Source: Bryopsis sp. KO-2023
Lineage: Eukaryota > Chlorophyta > Ulvophyceae > Bryopsidales > Bryopsidaceae
DNA length: 64,000 bases
Assembly (NCBI GenBank): GCA_030272585.1
Contig: BSYQ01000004.1
Location: 2,418,001-2,482,000 of the forward strand
Direction: 5' to 3'
The notes beneath the pieces were generated by a model that was not told the DNA's origin, made no database searches, and saw nothing but the letters and a program-made list of their open reading frames with translations. A program made the translations under genes and the position numbers. This document shows, one piece after another, positions 23,401-35,400 of the stretch (positions are counted from its first letter, which is position 1; every line of letters starts with the position of its first letter).

Positions 23401-24956
23401 AGGCATGCATACGAATGTTGATGAAACAAGGAGGTGTGTGGTTTCTGCGAACTTGGATTATTGAGAGTGGTTAGCCCGGATGGTACATTTACAGTTGATG
23501 GGCTACATGAGTCTGTCAACTTCAACGGAAAAAAAAATAGAAAAATAGAAAGAAATGACGGGGCATGCAGATCCACACAGAGGTGATTTTGTCATTACTT
23601 TGTTTTTGATTTTGAAACTTGCATGATCTAATTTCGGTTGTCATGAGCAGGCAGAGCCCCAAACACGTTTCGTCAAGAGCGCCTTCGGATCGCTTTTCGG
23701 GACTCTGTGACAGTCTCACCAGATTTTGAAGATCTGCTGGAAGGGCTCCTGGAGCCTCTGCCAGAAGACAGAATAAGTGCAAGAGATGCACTGCAATTGC
23801 TGAAGCCGGAGGAATCCCGAAATCAGCGAACGAACAGGATGGGCGGCAGGGTGAAGAGAAAACGAAAAAATCCCCAGCCTGCAGGGAGCCGATGCCAAGT
23901 TGAGAAAAGTCGTTCCAGACTTGTTGTTGAGGTTCCTCCGGCTGGATTTACTGGTGCGTGTTGAGTGGGCTGGGCACCACTGTGAGTTTGATTGAATTAT
24001 TAATGTGGTCCAATTGTTCTGATATGAAATTGACAAGAGCCACTGTTGCGCATCCCCAATAGAAGCATCGCTGAATTTAAGGGTTGATTACTTTTTTGTT
24101 CTTGTGTGGCTGTAATGGCGTTGGTCTTCTTGATGGATGGGTTGTGTTTTTGGCAGGGGATAGCGTCATGACTGGATCATTTGCAGTAGCATGGAATGCT
24201 TTTGTTCTCTTCTGGACGGTGTCTGCTTTCACCGCAGGTCAGTCCACTACCACTTTGAAAACTTTTCCACCCAATTGTTGCTTGGGCAGAGCATCTCCTA
24301 AGATGACTGGACGGAAGAGCAGAATTTCCCCCAAGTAGTATACAGCTCATATAGGGCTTTCAGCCTCGATGCCTTTCAAAAGCTAACCCAGTTACTTATT
24401 GGTAGATAAGCATAGCATTTCAAGAAAAAGAAAAAGATACATTTGGATCGCACAGTTGAAGGGTCTCCAATCGGTCCTTCATACCAGAAAACGTTTTGAA
24501 ATGTATGCAGTGTTTTAGAATTTGAAAGTTGGTTCTGATCAACGTGCAGGCGGCGGCTTGCTACCTCTGTTGTTTTCCCTTCCGTTTTGGGCGGCCGGAA
24601 CCCAGTTGACCAGGATGTCCATCGGGTCCTCTCTTGTTAGAGAAACCCTGAACATTGGTCGACGAACCTTTTCGATCGGCAAGGAGCTAGCTTTTTTCAA
24701 GAAAAACCGGCCCGTGTTTGATGAAGATGAGTCATCCAAGAAGAAAGTGGTGGGTGAATCCAGGGACTTGGTGAAGGCTCAACTGGTGACGATCATGGTG
24801 GTGAATGGTGTGCCACAGATGGCGATAGAAATCAGGGAAGGGGCCAGGAAGCATTTGTTTGGGGAAGGCTTGGATGCGGTGGAGTTGGAGTGGCTGGTTC
24901 AACAGATCAATCAAACGATCTCCGAGGTTTCCGATTTGTCAGAGGCAGAACTGTAG
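20291..24956 (+). CDS. Ser/Thr protein kinase with C-terminal membrane segments, probably plastid-targeted (567 aa)
   Basis: Eleven exons: 20291-20366, 20595-20681, 20942-21046, 21453-21538, 22060-22254, 22462-22527, 22709-22864, 23172-23313, 23651-23953, 24157-24237, 24550-24956. The total is 1704 nt in frame to a TAG. Residues 1 to about 55 are Arg/Ser-rich with few acids, like a transit peptide. The kinase domain shows [10 protein letters not shown] (Gly loop), VAIK (catalytic Lys), [16 protein letters not shown] (helix C Glu), HRDVKPEN (catalytic loop), [14 protein letters not shown] and [10 protein letters not shown], so it looks active. After a basic linker come two hydrophobic stretches ([17 protein letters not shown] and [14 protein letters not shown]), which suggest membrane anchoring, then a soluble tail. 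The intron after 22527 starts GC (gcgagt), a GC-AG intron. Location in the plastid is inferred. The overall layout recalls kinases of cyanobacteria and plastids, from general knowledge. Confidence 0.88.
20401..20430. repeat. TA microsatellite in kinase intron 1
   Basis: A run of about 14 TA dinucleotides. Similar TA runs lie in intron 4 at about 21551-21579 and 21850-21868, and an AACTA/AATTA run lies at about 21090-21130. Confidence 0.85.
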
Positions 24957-25966
24957 CAAGCGCTTTTAAAAGTCTGGGTGTGTCACCATACCATGGGCAG
25001 AGCTTTATCCTCTTTTTTCCCTTTCGCCCATCGAAAAGGGCGAAAGACGTGAATATTAGCCAAGTCATGAATCATGGTGTCCAGTTGGTGGTAGGGGTTT
25101 GAAGAAGCCCCAAAAGACTGGGAAATCGAAGATATCTCATAAGGCATGGTTGGTTCCTATGGGTCTATCCAGCATTTTATGCGAAACAGCAAGGGAAGCG
25201 GATGCTGTAGATAAATCTACAGAATTTGAGGACAGTTTTTTCTTGTTATTTTTGTTGTCTCAGAGGAGGGGGGAAGAAAAGCTGCCCGGTACAGCAAAAC
25301 TATGCTTGCAAACGCAAAACCGTTGACATCAACTTTTTGTTCATCACGAAACGATCTAGATCTGAACCCCCTTCTCCTACACCAAATTCTTCTCCCCGCC
25401 GCCACAGGCCAGACCCCCGTCCCCTCAACGCCCAACACGTGTGCATTTTGGTTTGATGAACTAGACAATGGTGTCTTGACGTCGCCATGTTATTCCGCCG
25501 CTTTCACTTAATCAGGGGGCGAGGGTCTGTTCAGGAATTCAGGAAGGGCTTGACCAGGAAAGGCTCGAGCCCGTTTTTGTGTTTGCCGAAAGAAATACCC
25601 CGTTTCTGAAGAAAACGCTTTTCCCGAATGATGAGTAACGCCTTCGTTGCGTTTCGGCGATTGTTTGGGGGGTGTATCGTGTTGTGGTGTTTTTTTGGAG
25701 GCTCATGTAGAGGTACCGCACTGGAGAGTTTTTTTTTGCTGCGGGCGCTGCGATGGCTAAAGAATGCGGAATCATTGAACCGCTTTGTCGATCACAGGGA
25801 ATAAACAGGAGCCCTGTAAGCGTGACAAACAGGATCCTCCCTTTATTGTAAGGCCATCATCTCTCCCCAAAAAAATTCCCCTGCAGAACCTCCCAGTGTT
25901 TGGCATAGAAAAAAAAAGAAAAAAAACTGAAAAAGAATCAGACAAGGAAGAAGACAGAACACTGAC
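24957..25966. other. Spacer between kinase and protease genes
   Basis: No gene is supported. Open frames of 60-110 codons exist but lack motifs. A perfect hairpin lies at 25021-25046. The end (25930-25965) is A-rich. Leading exons of the protease could lie in 25780-25960, but I found none with confidence. Confidence 0.35.
25021..25046 (+). terminator. Perfect 9-bp hairpin after the kinase gene
   Basis: ctttcgccc and gggcgaaag pair across an 8-nt loop, 65 bp after the kinase stop codon and just after a pyrimidine run. It may be a 3'-UTR structure; a role in 3'-end formation is inferred. Confidence 0.35.
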
Positions 25967-27645
25967 ATGGGTTTTTCCTCTTTTCTTTTTTTGTTTGGCT
26001 TGTACTTTTCACAGGCTGGAGTCAGTTTTACGCATATTGCTGAGGATCGATACCCATACTTCGTGTCGCTTCGGATGCCTGCTATATTTGCTCATGGTTG
26101 TGGGGGTGCCTTGATAGCCCCCCAATGGATAGTTACAGCAGCTCACTGCATTCTGTCAAACAACGAGGATGGGCTTGGAGAGAATCCTCGAGTGTATGTC
26201 GGAGCTTATAAGATAGATGATTTGGATGATGCGGAGGTAAGTGAGCTCATATTCATACTTTCAGGAGAATATATATATGTATATATGTTGGGGCAGTCTT
26301 GTTTTAAAAGAAATGGAGCAGTTTTGTTTTTTCCCCTTTGTTGGGCTAAATTTCAATATCAATATATATGTGTTGAATTCACATTCTTTCACATTCTTAC
26401 AAGTAAAAAGTATGACCACTGTTCAAACCAAAGTCCCTTCAAATGGCTTTTGCTGTATTGACTTGACTTTCATTACCAGACAGCATGACTACATAAGAAT
26501 TGTTGGCACCCGGTGCCAGTTGAATCGTTTTCGAATGAAACTGACATGAAAGCCCTGACAAAAAGTATGACACGAACTGGTGGATACTGTTGATGGGGGC
26601 GATGTACACCATGTTGAGCAAAGGCGAATTTCTTGTCCTATTTGGGGGACCAATGCCATGAAAACCAGCAGTGCTTTTTGAATATTTCAGAGGTGCTCCT
26701 TAAATTGAAACAAACGTGAGGTCTGTTTCAGAAAATGCATTGCATCCCAGGTTATGGTTCCAGTAAAGACAGTGGTGCATCCGTTTTACAACGGAGATGT
26801 GGGTGATGGAAACGACATTGCATTGCTGAAGCTCCCCAAGCCTTCTAGGAAATGCCACGCTAGTTTGCCTGAACAGGATGCCCTTCCGGAAGAGGGACAG
26901 CAAGTTATCGCCATGGGTTTTGGTAGGACATCCAGAACCGCTTCATTCTCCCCTATGCTTCTGGAAGGTGCCGGGTTTACTTTTTTGCCCAGCGATCGTT
27001 GTAATGAGGCAAGCGCTTGGAATGGGCTCATCAAAGATGGAATGATGTGTGCTCAGGACGACCTCCAGGACACTTGCACCGGTGGGTTTGCGACAATATC
27101 CATATATGGAGAGTGCACTGTTTTAATATTAGTATACCCTTGAAAGGGGCGCTTGCTTTGGTTGTATTAGTAATAGTTGGCTGATATGACTAATGTTGGT
27201 ACAAATCAATGGAAAAAAATATTGATGAAATATTGTGAGGCTGGGGTGTGTTGTGCATAGAGGGCAGCTGTGCCCTGCAATTCTTGTCCAAACAGCAAAC
27301 TTAGGTCACATAGACCCTGGAAACCCAACTCATGAAAAGCTTCAATTGTGCAATTCACAATAAACAGAAAGAAAAAGCAAAAAATTTTCATGGACCCTTC
27401 CGACGTGTTTTGTTTGCTTATTGTTCATCAAAGGTGATTCTGGTGGTCCAGCAATCCTCGCAAACTATGGAGAGTCTGGGGATCATTACAGCGGAAAACC
27501 AGAGTGGGACAAAGTTTTTGGTGTCACCTCGTTCGGAACAAAAGAATGTGGAACTGGGGCTCCTGCTGTCTTCACTCTCGTTAGCAATTTCAGGTTCTGG
27601 ATTGATGGGGTGATCAGCTCCGATGGGGCCTTGGATGGGCCATGA
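25967..27645 (+). CDS. Trypsin-like S1 serine protease, secreted (270 aa)
   Basis: Exons 25967-26236, 26751-27081 and 27434-27645 join in frame (813 nt including TGA). The N-terminus looks like a signal peptide (GFSSFLFLFGLYFSQA). The catalytic triad is present: His in IVTAAHC, Asp in GNDIALLKL, Ser in GDSGGP. Asp lies six residues before the active Ser (DTCTGDSGG), which predicts cleavage after Lys or Arg. The last intron splits the GDSGGP codon group (phase 1). The usual IVGG activation site before RYPYFVSL is absent. Either activation is unusual or the true N-terminus lies in an unseen upstream exon: the stretch before 26014 also looks like a pyrimidine tract with an AG acceptor, and the signal-like residues could then be intron translated by chance. 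Expected to act outside the cell or in the secretory route. Confidence 0.85.
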
Positions 27646-27959
27646 TGTGGTTTTATTCTTTATTTCCTTATTTTTTCTTTTGATTGTGTGGCATTGTGTT
27701 TGCGGATGGGACATCAGTTCTGGGGTTGTGGCATCTACACAGGCCACGCATTGTGTGCTTGTAATATATCAGTGATTTCAGGGTTTGTGTACATGTCAAC
27801 CTCTTTTTGAACAAGGGGGAGTCGACTTATTTAAGTCCAATAAAAAGGTAGATTTCATTGTTTTGTGAAGAAGATATGACAAGCCAAGGTAGCCATGTGC
27901 TGGAACCCACTCTGAAAATCTTATGCTATGCAAGCTCTCTGCGTGTAGTTCCCCCGTCT

Positions 27960-28700
27960 CCAAGCTTGTTTTGCTGCGTACATATTATCACGACCTACGT
28001 AGGTGATGCTCAGGGTTTTCACCGATGGGACATTTCCTATCACCAGGAAATGACTGTCAAGGAAGGGGCGAAACCACTAACCCAACAACCATCCAAGCGC
28101 ACAAAAGGCCTAGTCTGCGATGAGGAGAACAAGCATTTTTTGACATCCTTTTTTGTTGTGTCTGATCAGTCTGGCTGTAACGAGGGGAACAGGGCTATCT
28201 CGTGTTGTGGATTTTTCCACACAAGAATGGGGTTTTTAACTTGGTTTACGATGAGTTCCGTCTTGATCGTGTCGACCCTGTGCTGCTGCTGCGGGGCGGC
28301 GCTTTCGTATGCTGCACCAACAGGTGGGTCGATCACATCATATATGGAACACTGTTCAGTGAGGAGTCCAATGCATTCGAAAAGCGTTTGAGATTTGGGA
28401 CGCAGGGTTGGTGTGGAGTTGTTGTGTTGCGATGTTCGAGTTGGGTTTGGGTTCGGTGTTTCTCAACCAGGCTGTTTCACAAAATTTTGAGTTCGCACCG
28501 ATTCTGCAGGCGCGGCGCAGCGGCGGCTGGTGGCACCGCTCAGCAGGTGTGACAGCCGCCATTGGAATTCGAGCTGGTGGAGTCGCGGTTTTCGATCAGG
28601 TCATGAGCTTGTTACAGGGCGATGCCAAAGCGGTTAGGACCCGGGCAGGGGTTGATCATTCGACTCGGAGGCTCCTGCAGGAATCAATATTAAAATTTCG
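27960..28700 (+). pseudogene. Orphan 5' block of an ankyrin gene
   Basis: It contains the promoter-like region, a signal-peptide exon 28227-28323 (MGFLTWFTMSSVLIVSTLCC, 97 nt as in gene F), a Gly/Ala exon 28511-28547 that is 8 nt longer than in genes C and F (37 versus 29) and so breaks the frame, and a GDAKAV exon from 28618. No Cys exon or ankyrin exon follows in this orientation. It is a fragment left by duplication, though it preserves the likely original start codon of the family. Confidence 0.7.
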
Positions 28701-28829
28701 GAAGTAATGCAGCCGACGGAGCGGCTGGGTCACAACAACACCCCCAAGCCGTTGTTCGCAGGGCTACCTCGCATGAAAGGTATGAAACCAAAGAAGTCGA
28801 TTCAAAAGGAAAAAAAAAAAAAAAGGAAG

Positions 28830-28878
28830 AAGGCACAGGGGGAATCGAACCCCCATCTGCCCCAAGAAAGCAGTGCCT
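28830..28878 (-). other. tRNA-like mini-element (T-arm plus acceptor)
   Basis: The minus strand has a T-arm GGGGG, TTCGATT, CCCCC followed by TGTGCCT. AGGCAC, 6 of 7 pairs, lies only 17 nt upstream of the T-arm. A CTGC/GCAG hairpin fills the gap and there is no D-arm. At 49 nt it cannot be a standard tRNA. It may be a tRNA-derived fragment or a chance structure. Confidence 0.25.
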
Positions 28879-28899
28879 GTTTTTTTACTGGAAAAAACC

Positions 28900-29674
28900 C
28901 CGTCAAGGGAAAAAACCAACACCCCAACACCCCTTTTTTTTATATATTCAGAAATCTAATTTCTTCTTTTCCTGTGAACTTTGTTCTTTGTGTGAAAGCG
29001 TGCCCTATCACTATTCCCATGATCTATCTTCATTTTTTCTTCAGTTTTCCACCCTTGATATCAATTTTATTCGATTCCTTTCATTCTTTTTGGCCTCCCT
29101 TTCTATTTTTGATCGAATCTTCAAATACTTTTCCAGTAATTTCCATTCATTCCCTCCTCCTATCTAGTTTTTTTTTCAAACTATTTTTTCTATCTTTCTA
29201 GTATTGCGTGGTTTCTCCCGAATACCACATTGTCTTTCTTCACTCCTCTACTGTGCCCTTTGTCTTTGTTCAGAGCTGACTACTATTTCCCAAAGATTCA
29301 TGCATATTCAATATTTTCTTTCCTATGTATTTTTTTTTCCCATCACCCCTTTTTTTTCTGTGCTTGATTGATTTTTTTGGTGACACCTTTTTGCAGACAC
29401 CTCCTTTTTTTCCAGTTTTTTCCGCTCCACACCCTGCATCGTGTCCACAGAGGTCATTTGTGAAGGGTTGTTGGGACTTCAATGTTGGCGAGGCTCTGGA
29501 AATGTGGTGTACAAGCACAAACCCCCCAATAGAAATTCCAAACAGAAGTCACAGCCTTGGCAGAAAATCAAAATCGAATCATTGATGTAGATCGCGAACA
29601 CAAAATGTTTTCCTGCCTTCCCACCCGACGTTTTTTGACGTTGACGTCAAAAACGTCACCTACCAAAAGCGCCC
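28900..29674. other. Pyrimidine-rich spacer
   Basis: From about 28930 to 29420 the plus strand is strongly T/C-rich. No gene is supported; the 164-aa frame at 28707-29201 is low-complexity. From about 29500 the sequence is the inverted match of 8895-9050. Confidence 0.4.
29642..29649. promoter_or_regulatory. TGACGTCA palindrome downstream of small ORF copy 2
   Basis: Same CRE-like palindrome and GACGT run as at 8911-8945, placed just past the stop codon of the paralogous small ORF. Confidence 0.35.
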
Positions 29675-29887
29675 TCAGCTGTTCATGTCGTCGTCTTCGT
29701 CGCTTGAGTAAACCATCTCGAAGTTGACCTTCTCCTTAACAAAACAGACTATGTCTAGTACGCTCACATCAAGTATTTCTCGAATTTTTCTTGGGACCTT
29801 GAGCTGCCCCTTCGACACTCGGCGCATGAGGCATACACCAGTGCCAAGGCCAATCGCGACAACGGCTCTTATTAATCCGTTCGCCAT
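29675..29887 (-). CDS. Small conserved protein of unknown function, copy 2 (70 aa)
   Basis: Paralog of 8691-8894 with the same plan: MANGLIRAVVAIGLGTGVC, then LMRRVSKGQLKVPRKIREI, and an acidic tail (SSDEDDDMNS). An in-frame TGA lies two codons before this ATG, which fixes the start for both copies. It is the inverted duplicate. I do not know the function. Confidence 0.6.
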   Translation of the reverse strand: MANGLIRAVVAIGLGTGVCLMRRVSKGQLKVPRKIREILDVSVLDIVCFVKEKVNFEMVYSSDEDDDMNS

Positions 29888-30099
29888 AGCTCAATACTCG
29901 TTCTTCCCAGGAAGTGTTTTTTGCTTTCTCACTCGTAAAAAAGCACGGAAACGCCAGAAACGCACAATGTAATACGTATGTCGTTTTAATTTTACCAAAA
30001 TTAAGGGGGTGTAAAGGACAACCTACGGCCATCGTTGGCTGGCCAAAACTCTAACCAGGATTTTTTTTTTTTTAAACTGTTGGAGACGCTCGGGTTTAA

Positions 30100-30195
30100 G
30101 ATCACGTGTCTGGTCCGCTTTCATAGCGATAGAGTACCACCATGGCAATTGTGTTCGACAAACAGTTCATATATTGAAAAAATCACCACGTGATC
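30100..30195. promoter_or_regulatory. Inverted pair of CACGTG boxes upstream of small ORF copy 2
   Basis: gatcacgtg (30100-30108) and cacgtgatc (30187-30195) face each other about 80 bp apart, upstream of the minus-strand small ORF. CACGTG is a common bZIP/bHLH site. Copy 1 lacks this stretch, since the duplication stops near 30070. Confidence 0.3.
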
Positions 30196-30313
30196 ACGCC
30201 GCCATGACGACGTGACCTCATCTGCATCGAACGAATTTGGGTGTTTTCCGAGTCACCAGCAGGAGCATTGATGTACATAATGCATCCCCTCATTGCAAAG
30301 AAAACAGCGAGGC

Positions 30314-30343
30314 ACAAACAAACAAACAAACAAACAAACAAAC
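30314..30343. repeat. CAAA microsatellite
   Basis: About seven tandem units of caaa, in a spacer without a supported gene. Confidence 0.85.
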
Positions 30344-30559
30344 ATCAAGGAGAGGCACAAGGATGTGAAAGTCGTTGAAGCCATCAGGGAGCAAATGTGG
30401 AAAATGGTTTCGTTGTGAAACGGCAGAAAGAAGGAGGGTGGCCTGCGTGCATTTGCGCCGAGACATGCGAACACTCTTATATTTTTTATATATACGGTCT
30501 AGACCTGCTTTGAGAAGAATCATCGAGACGAACCAGACACGCCTACTCTGATGGAAAAA

Positions 30560-30983
30560 TTGAAACACAACGCAAATGAGCCCACAGATTGAGAACCAGG
30601 GCATGGTGAGATCAGGATACCAAAAACTCTCCATCAGCCTCCACGGATTCCTCCATAATTTTACGTACAATTATCGTTTTCCCCCTAAGAACAAGATATG
30701 CAGGGGAGCAACAAAACTGTTGATACAAATGAGCATCGACCAGCAAAATATTGCTCAACACAATATACCATGCAACGACCCGACGATCACCGGTCGTGAC
30801 ATAAAAACATCAAAGAACTGAAAATGAAATAGAAAACATATGAAAAATCCAGCCAATAGCTGCGTAGTTGCACCACAGCTATCCCAAAACTTGTGGTGAA
30901 CCCCCAAAACAGAAGCCACATCAATCTTAAACACCTTCTCGAGATTTTGTGAAGGATAATTTTTGACAGGGCACTTTGACAAT
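30560..30983 (-). repeat. 3' flank of remnant D
   Basis: Inverted match of about 7744-8210, with members of the same family after genes C, F and G. Confidence 0.6.
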
Positions 30984-31953
30984 TTATCCCTCCAGAATGG
31001 CTCTGAGACGTTCTTTTTCTCCTCCGCCACATGCTTCGTCCCTACAAAGTCCCAAACTGCATTCGGAAATTACGTCCACAGGTCTGTCCCCATCATCATT
31101 CAGAATGTCAATGTTCCCGCCTTCATCAGAAGTTCAATTGATCCACCATGGCTGTAATTGGCTGTCAAATGCAGTGCAGTGTCTCCATCATCATTTTGAA
31201 AGTGAAATTCAGCTCCAGTGTCCAAAAGGAGTTGAACGAGTGTTTGGCGTATTCCGTATTCGGTGTCAACAGCCTCCATCAAGGCTGTCTCGCCAAAGTT
31301 ATCTTGGGAGTTGATGTCTGCACCTGCAAACAGCCATACATGCAAAATCATTACGACTCATTACTCCTGGTGGAGTATTTCAACCAAATGATGTGCAAAA
31401 CTGAAGGTACACACGACCAACTCTCCAGCAGAAGGACTTCAGAAAAAGGTGGACTTAAATGCTTTGAAGATCAACTCTCAAGAAAGACCAACCCATATGA
31501 GGGATCTTGATCTCCTGCAGAAAAATATATCTTGCGAGATCCCAATCATACTTGAAAATTTTATATCAGGTTTTGTGAATTGTCCATATTTCTGGTGTGT
31601 TTCCACTGCAGTGAAACTGGGAGTTATGTATTGCACATTCAGTAGTAGCAGGTCCGCCAAGAACACCTGAGTCCAACAGATACTCCACCAGCTCCACTTC
31701 GCCCTCTCTTGCTGCCACTATCAAAGGGGTATAATTATTATTATCTTTTGCATCCACCTTTGCCCCTGAAAAGCCACAATACCAAGTGTGATGATGGATA
31801 TAAACTAAATTATGTCGCAACACCAAGGCATAAACAGATGAGAATCCCCATCACCTGCATTGATCAAAATGTCAATAATGTCTATAGAGCCATGAAATGC
31901 AGCCCAATGCAAAGCACTGGTGTTTGTCTGTGCTTGTGCATTGGCATCGGCTC
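30984..31953 (-). pseudogene. Ankyrin gene remnant D
   Basis: Exons: 31855-31953 (GADANAQAQTNTSALHWAA), 31667-31765 (GAKVDAKDNNNYTPLIVAA), terminal 30984-31323. The terminal exon has a small deletion after LLMKAG that shifts the frame and gives an early stop. Past it, the family tail ([15 protein letters not shown]) can still be read. No 5' exons exist: 31954-32400 holds only intron-like sequence. Inverted partner of B. Confidence 0.75.
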
Positions 31954-32403
31954 CTGAAGAAATATATGAAGCACATGTTGCAACCCTCAGCGCCCACAAT
32001 ACTTTAGTTTTTTTGTGGAAGGTGCTGTCTCAATTCCACAGTAGAATCTTAATCTACTGCAGGGATTCTTCCCTTTTTTTTTCTGCACACTATCATCTTA
32101 ATATCAAAAGAAAAGACTGTCACTCATAAAAATCAACAAGACCTGATAGCATTTCATTTCAGGAAGGAGGTGGGTGTCAATCATATTTTTATTGCTACCA
32201 GAGGCAAGATCTCTCTTGGTGAATACATGTACGAGAATTATGAAAGGCGAGAACGATCCGTCGCGATGATCACGATCGTGTCCCACAGAGTCACTTCATC
32301 TACCTTGTTAGGGCAATGAACCTCCAAGCACAACATCCATGTCCTCTTCTCCTCGTCGTTCTAAAGCAAAAGAAGTTTTTAACTCCATATTAGAAAAACC
32401 AAA

Positions 32404-35400
32404 ATGAATGATGTTTTCTCCCAAGCGGCGCTTGCCTTGATGGTTGGATCATCGGCCGTTTCCTCGGAAGATCCAGGTAGTATCGGTTCTGTTGTCTGGA
32501 CGGTCGGGGGCTTTTTGTTTCACTGCGCACCCTGTCATATGGAGAGTGCGGCTCGTTTTGCTGTCCAGGATCTCCACAAAACGGCGGCACAGGTGGCTGG
32601 AGCCGGCAGGTGGGCCGATCTATTGCGATTGTCAATTCTGGTTTTTTTTGGGAAGGGCTGAGGTCTTGACGACTACTCGCCTCGTTCAGGAGACTAACTT
32701 GACGGAATCCGACCCGATCAGCGACGCCGCCATCGCAAGAAACCTGCTTCAAGACCCAGACCTATTCGTCGAGTCTGAGAGTCCATCCGAAAATGTTGGT
32801 GATGCTGCCGAGGTAATTTTCGATAGCATGGTTTGGATAAGCCCACACTTTTGGTTTGGATCGTTTGTGGAATTTAGATGTAGTAAATTCCATTTCAGTT
32901 GCAGTTTCGTGAAAGCATTAATTTTAGCATTTTTATGAATGGCCCGCCTCAAACCTCGGCCCAGCTGGCATAAGTCCTATCAGCTGTGACACACCCTGGT
33001 GTGAATTTTTCGTGTAATGTGATCTTTCTGTCAGGGAGTATCCCGCAAGGATTGTGACCAACTGAATAGTGATCTCTATGATGCCGCCGGTTATGGGGAC
33101 TCCGACAAAGTGAAGGTACTTTCTTTTAATGGTTGCTTTTGTATTGAAGCCAAACAAGAAGCTGCCTTGTTTGATGCGAAGAAGATGGCAGGCCAGCAAG
33201 GGGGAGTGTGCTTGTTGATTTTCAGGAGCTGCTTTCAGAGGGGGCAGATCTGTCATCCACGCATGGAGGCTTAAATATTACTCCATTGCATGCTGCTGCT
33301 TTCAAGGGTCATGTGGAAATTGTTGAAATGCTTCTCAAAAAAGGTGATCGGCTTTTTTTTTGCATGCTGATTGATTCATGAGAAACAAATAAATTCTCCC
33401 TGCATTTTCCTAAGGGCACCTGATTCAGATAAGGACCATTGAAGAAAAAAGAAATAAGGAATGCGAAAAACTGGATGGCAGATCTCAATATGAGAAACAC
33501 GTGGAGTGCATTGGGATGGACTGAAACTCCTTCCACCTGCTACTTTTTGAACAATATGGGGTAGAAACGATCTTCTTGAAAACAAAGCAGTCCCGTGTGC
33601 CATGCAATATTACTATTGCATAACATATTTCTCGCAACCAGTACAGTTATGCTTGGAAAAGAGCCCCTGACAGCAGGTGGTGGTTCAAGCATTTTTTTGC
33701 TTACACAAAAGCATGGCGATAAGGCCTCCATTCTGTGTTATGTCACTTTGTAATATTTATTCAATCTAAGGGCACATTTTAATGCTGTCTTCAATAAATG
33801 TCGTTGCAGGGGCCAATGTCGATGCACAAAACGATGAAGATGTAACTGCATTGTTTTTTGCTGCACAAAACGGTCACTTGGAAATTTCCAGGGTCTTGGT
33901 CGAAGCAGGTAAATTGTTATGGAGAAACTCCTTTATTTTTGGGCAGAGTAGCCGCACCCCTATTGAGGCTTCGCTAGCAAACGAACTATATGCCAACAGA
34001 ACTTTTGAACCATACTGCATTTTTCCAGTGTGTTTCTTTTCTTGCTATATGCCGAGTGGTATTTGGTTTGAAAAGATACATAGTTCTATCTTTTAATTGT
34101 TTGGGGGCTTGGGGCCACTTCCAGCTGTTGAAAAAAAAAAATGCCACCACCATCTTCTTTTTCTCCTGGAAAAGCTGCAACATACAGAATCGATTCTGGA
34201 TTCGAAAACCACAGAAGAGCTGAAAATTCTGGCTGCAGCCCAGGCTATTTTTTCAAACTGCTGAACATCTGTGAAATTCAAAGTTGGAGGATTCTCCTTA
34301 CTGGTACAAACGCTGGTATAACGTTTTCAGAAACTTCAGAGCGAAACATCACTACCTTTTTTTTTTTTTTTGTTCAAGAATCTATGTCGAGGTACAGTGA
34401 ATGTGGTGACAAATGCACAAGCTTTGTGATTTGTTGTGGAGTTTGTTTCTGTCCGGAAACAAAATCTCCTAGCATGTGATGATGTGTGTGGGAGATCTGT
34501 TTTTGAAACTACACCAAATACATAGTATTGCAGGTAGCCAAGTGCCTTATTTTTTTTTAATTTAATACACATCTATATTTTTTTATTTTTTTAAAAGGGG
34601 GGGGGGGGGGTTGGGGGAGGGAGGGAGTTTATTCAAACACAACTAACGGCTGTCGCTGGCAGGGGCCAACGTTGATGCACAAAATGACGGTGCAACTGCA
34701 TTGTTTTTGGTTGCACAAGAGGGTCGCTTGGATATCGCCAAGGTCTTGGTCGAAGCAGGTGAAATGTAATAAGAAGGTCCATCTTCTTTTTTTTGGGGGG
34801 GGGGGGGGGGCTTAGGGAATTTTCAATCTACCCCCACACCCCTTTTGTAGCTTTGTTTTCAAAAAGAAAAGAAAATATGGATTGAACAGCGTCATCGCTT
34901 TTGAAACCAAGGTCCCAGTGTTTTCTCTTGCAAAGTGAAAGTCAGTATTTTTAGGGGGTTTTTTTGGGGCTCAGTACATAACTGGAAATAGACGGTCATT
35001 ATTTATTTTTTGAGGAACTCTTGGCTGCCTTTAATTGTCTCTCTTTCAATCCTTTCCTCTTTTTGCTAAGTGAAAGCCGCGATGTTTTCTTGTGTTAAAT
35101 TCATTTCCCGAAGTATTTCAACAACGTTTTCTCTTGTTACCGTGTTGATTTTCTAAAAATTCTTGAGCTCCAAAAACAGGTTTCCTTTTCTTCTTGCTTT
35201 TGTTGTTGCCAAATTATACAATTCAAATGCAAAGTATAGTGCAAACCAGATTTAAATTGTATGCTTACATATCGGCTCCATTGTTTGTTGCTGTACTTGC
35301 AAAGTTCTTGCCAACAAGCTTTCGTTCAGAGCTGGTGACATTCGACAGATACCCTACCTTTCCACAATGAATATCTACAGCTGTGATCATGATTTTGGGG

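Noticed and set aside
28707..29201. 164-aa open frame
   Set aside because: It is a translation of a pyrimidine-rich tract dominated by Phe, Ser, Leu and Pro, with no family.
30314..30343. Possible CRISPR-like short repeats
   Set aside because: These are simple CAAA microsatellite units without spacers; the host is a eukaryote.
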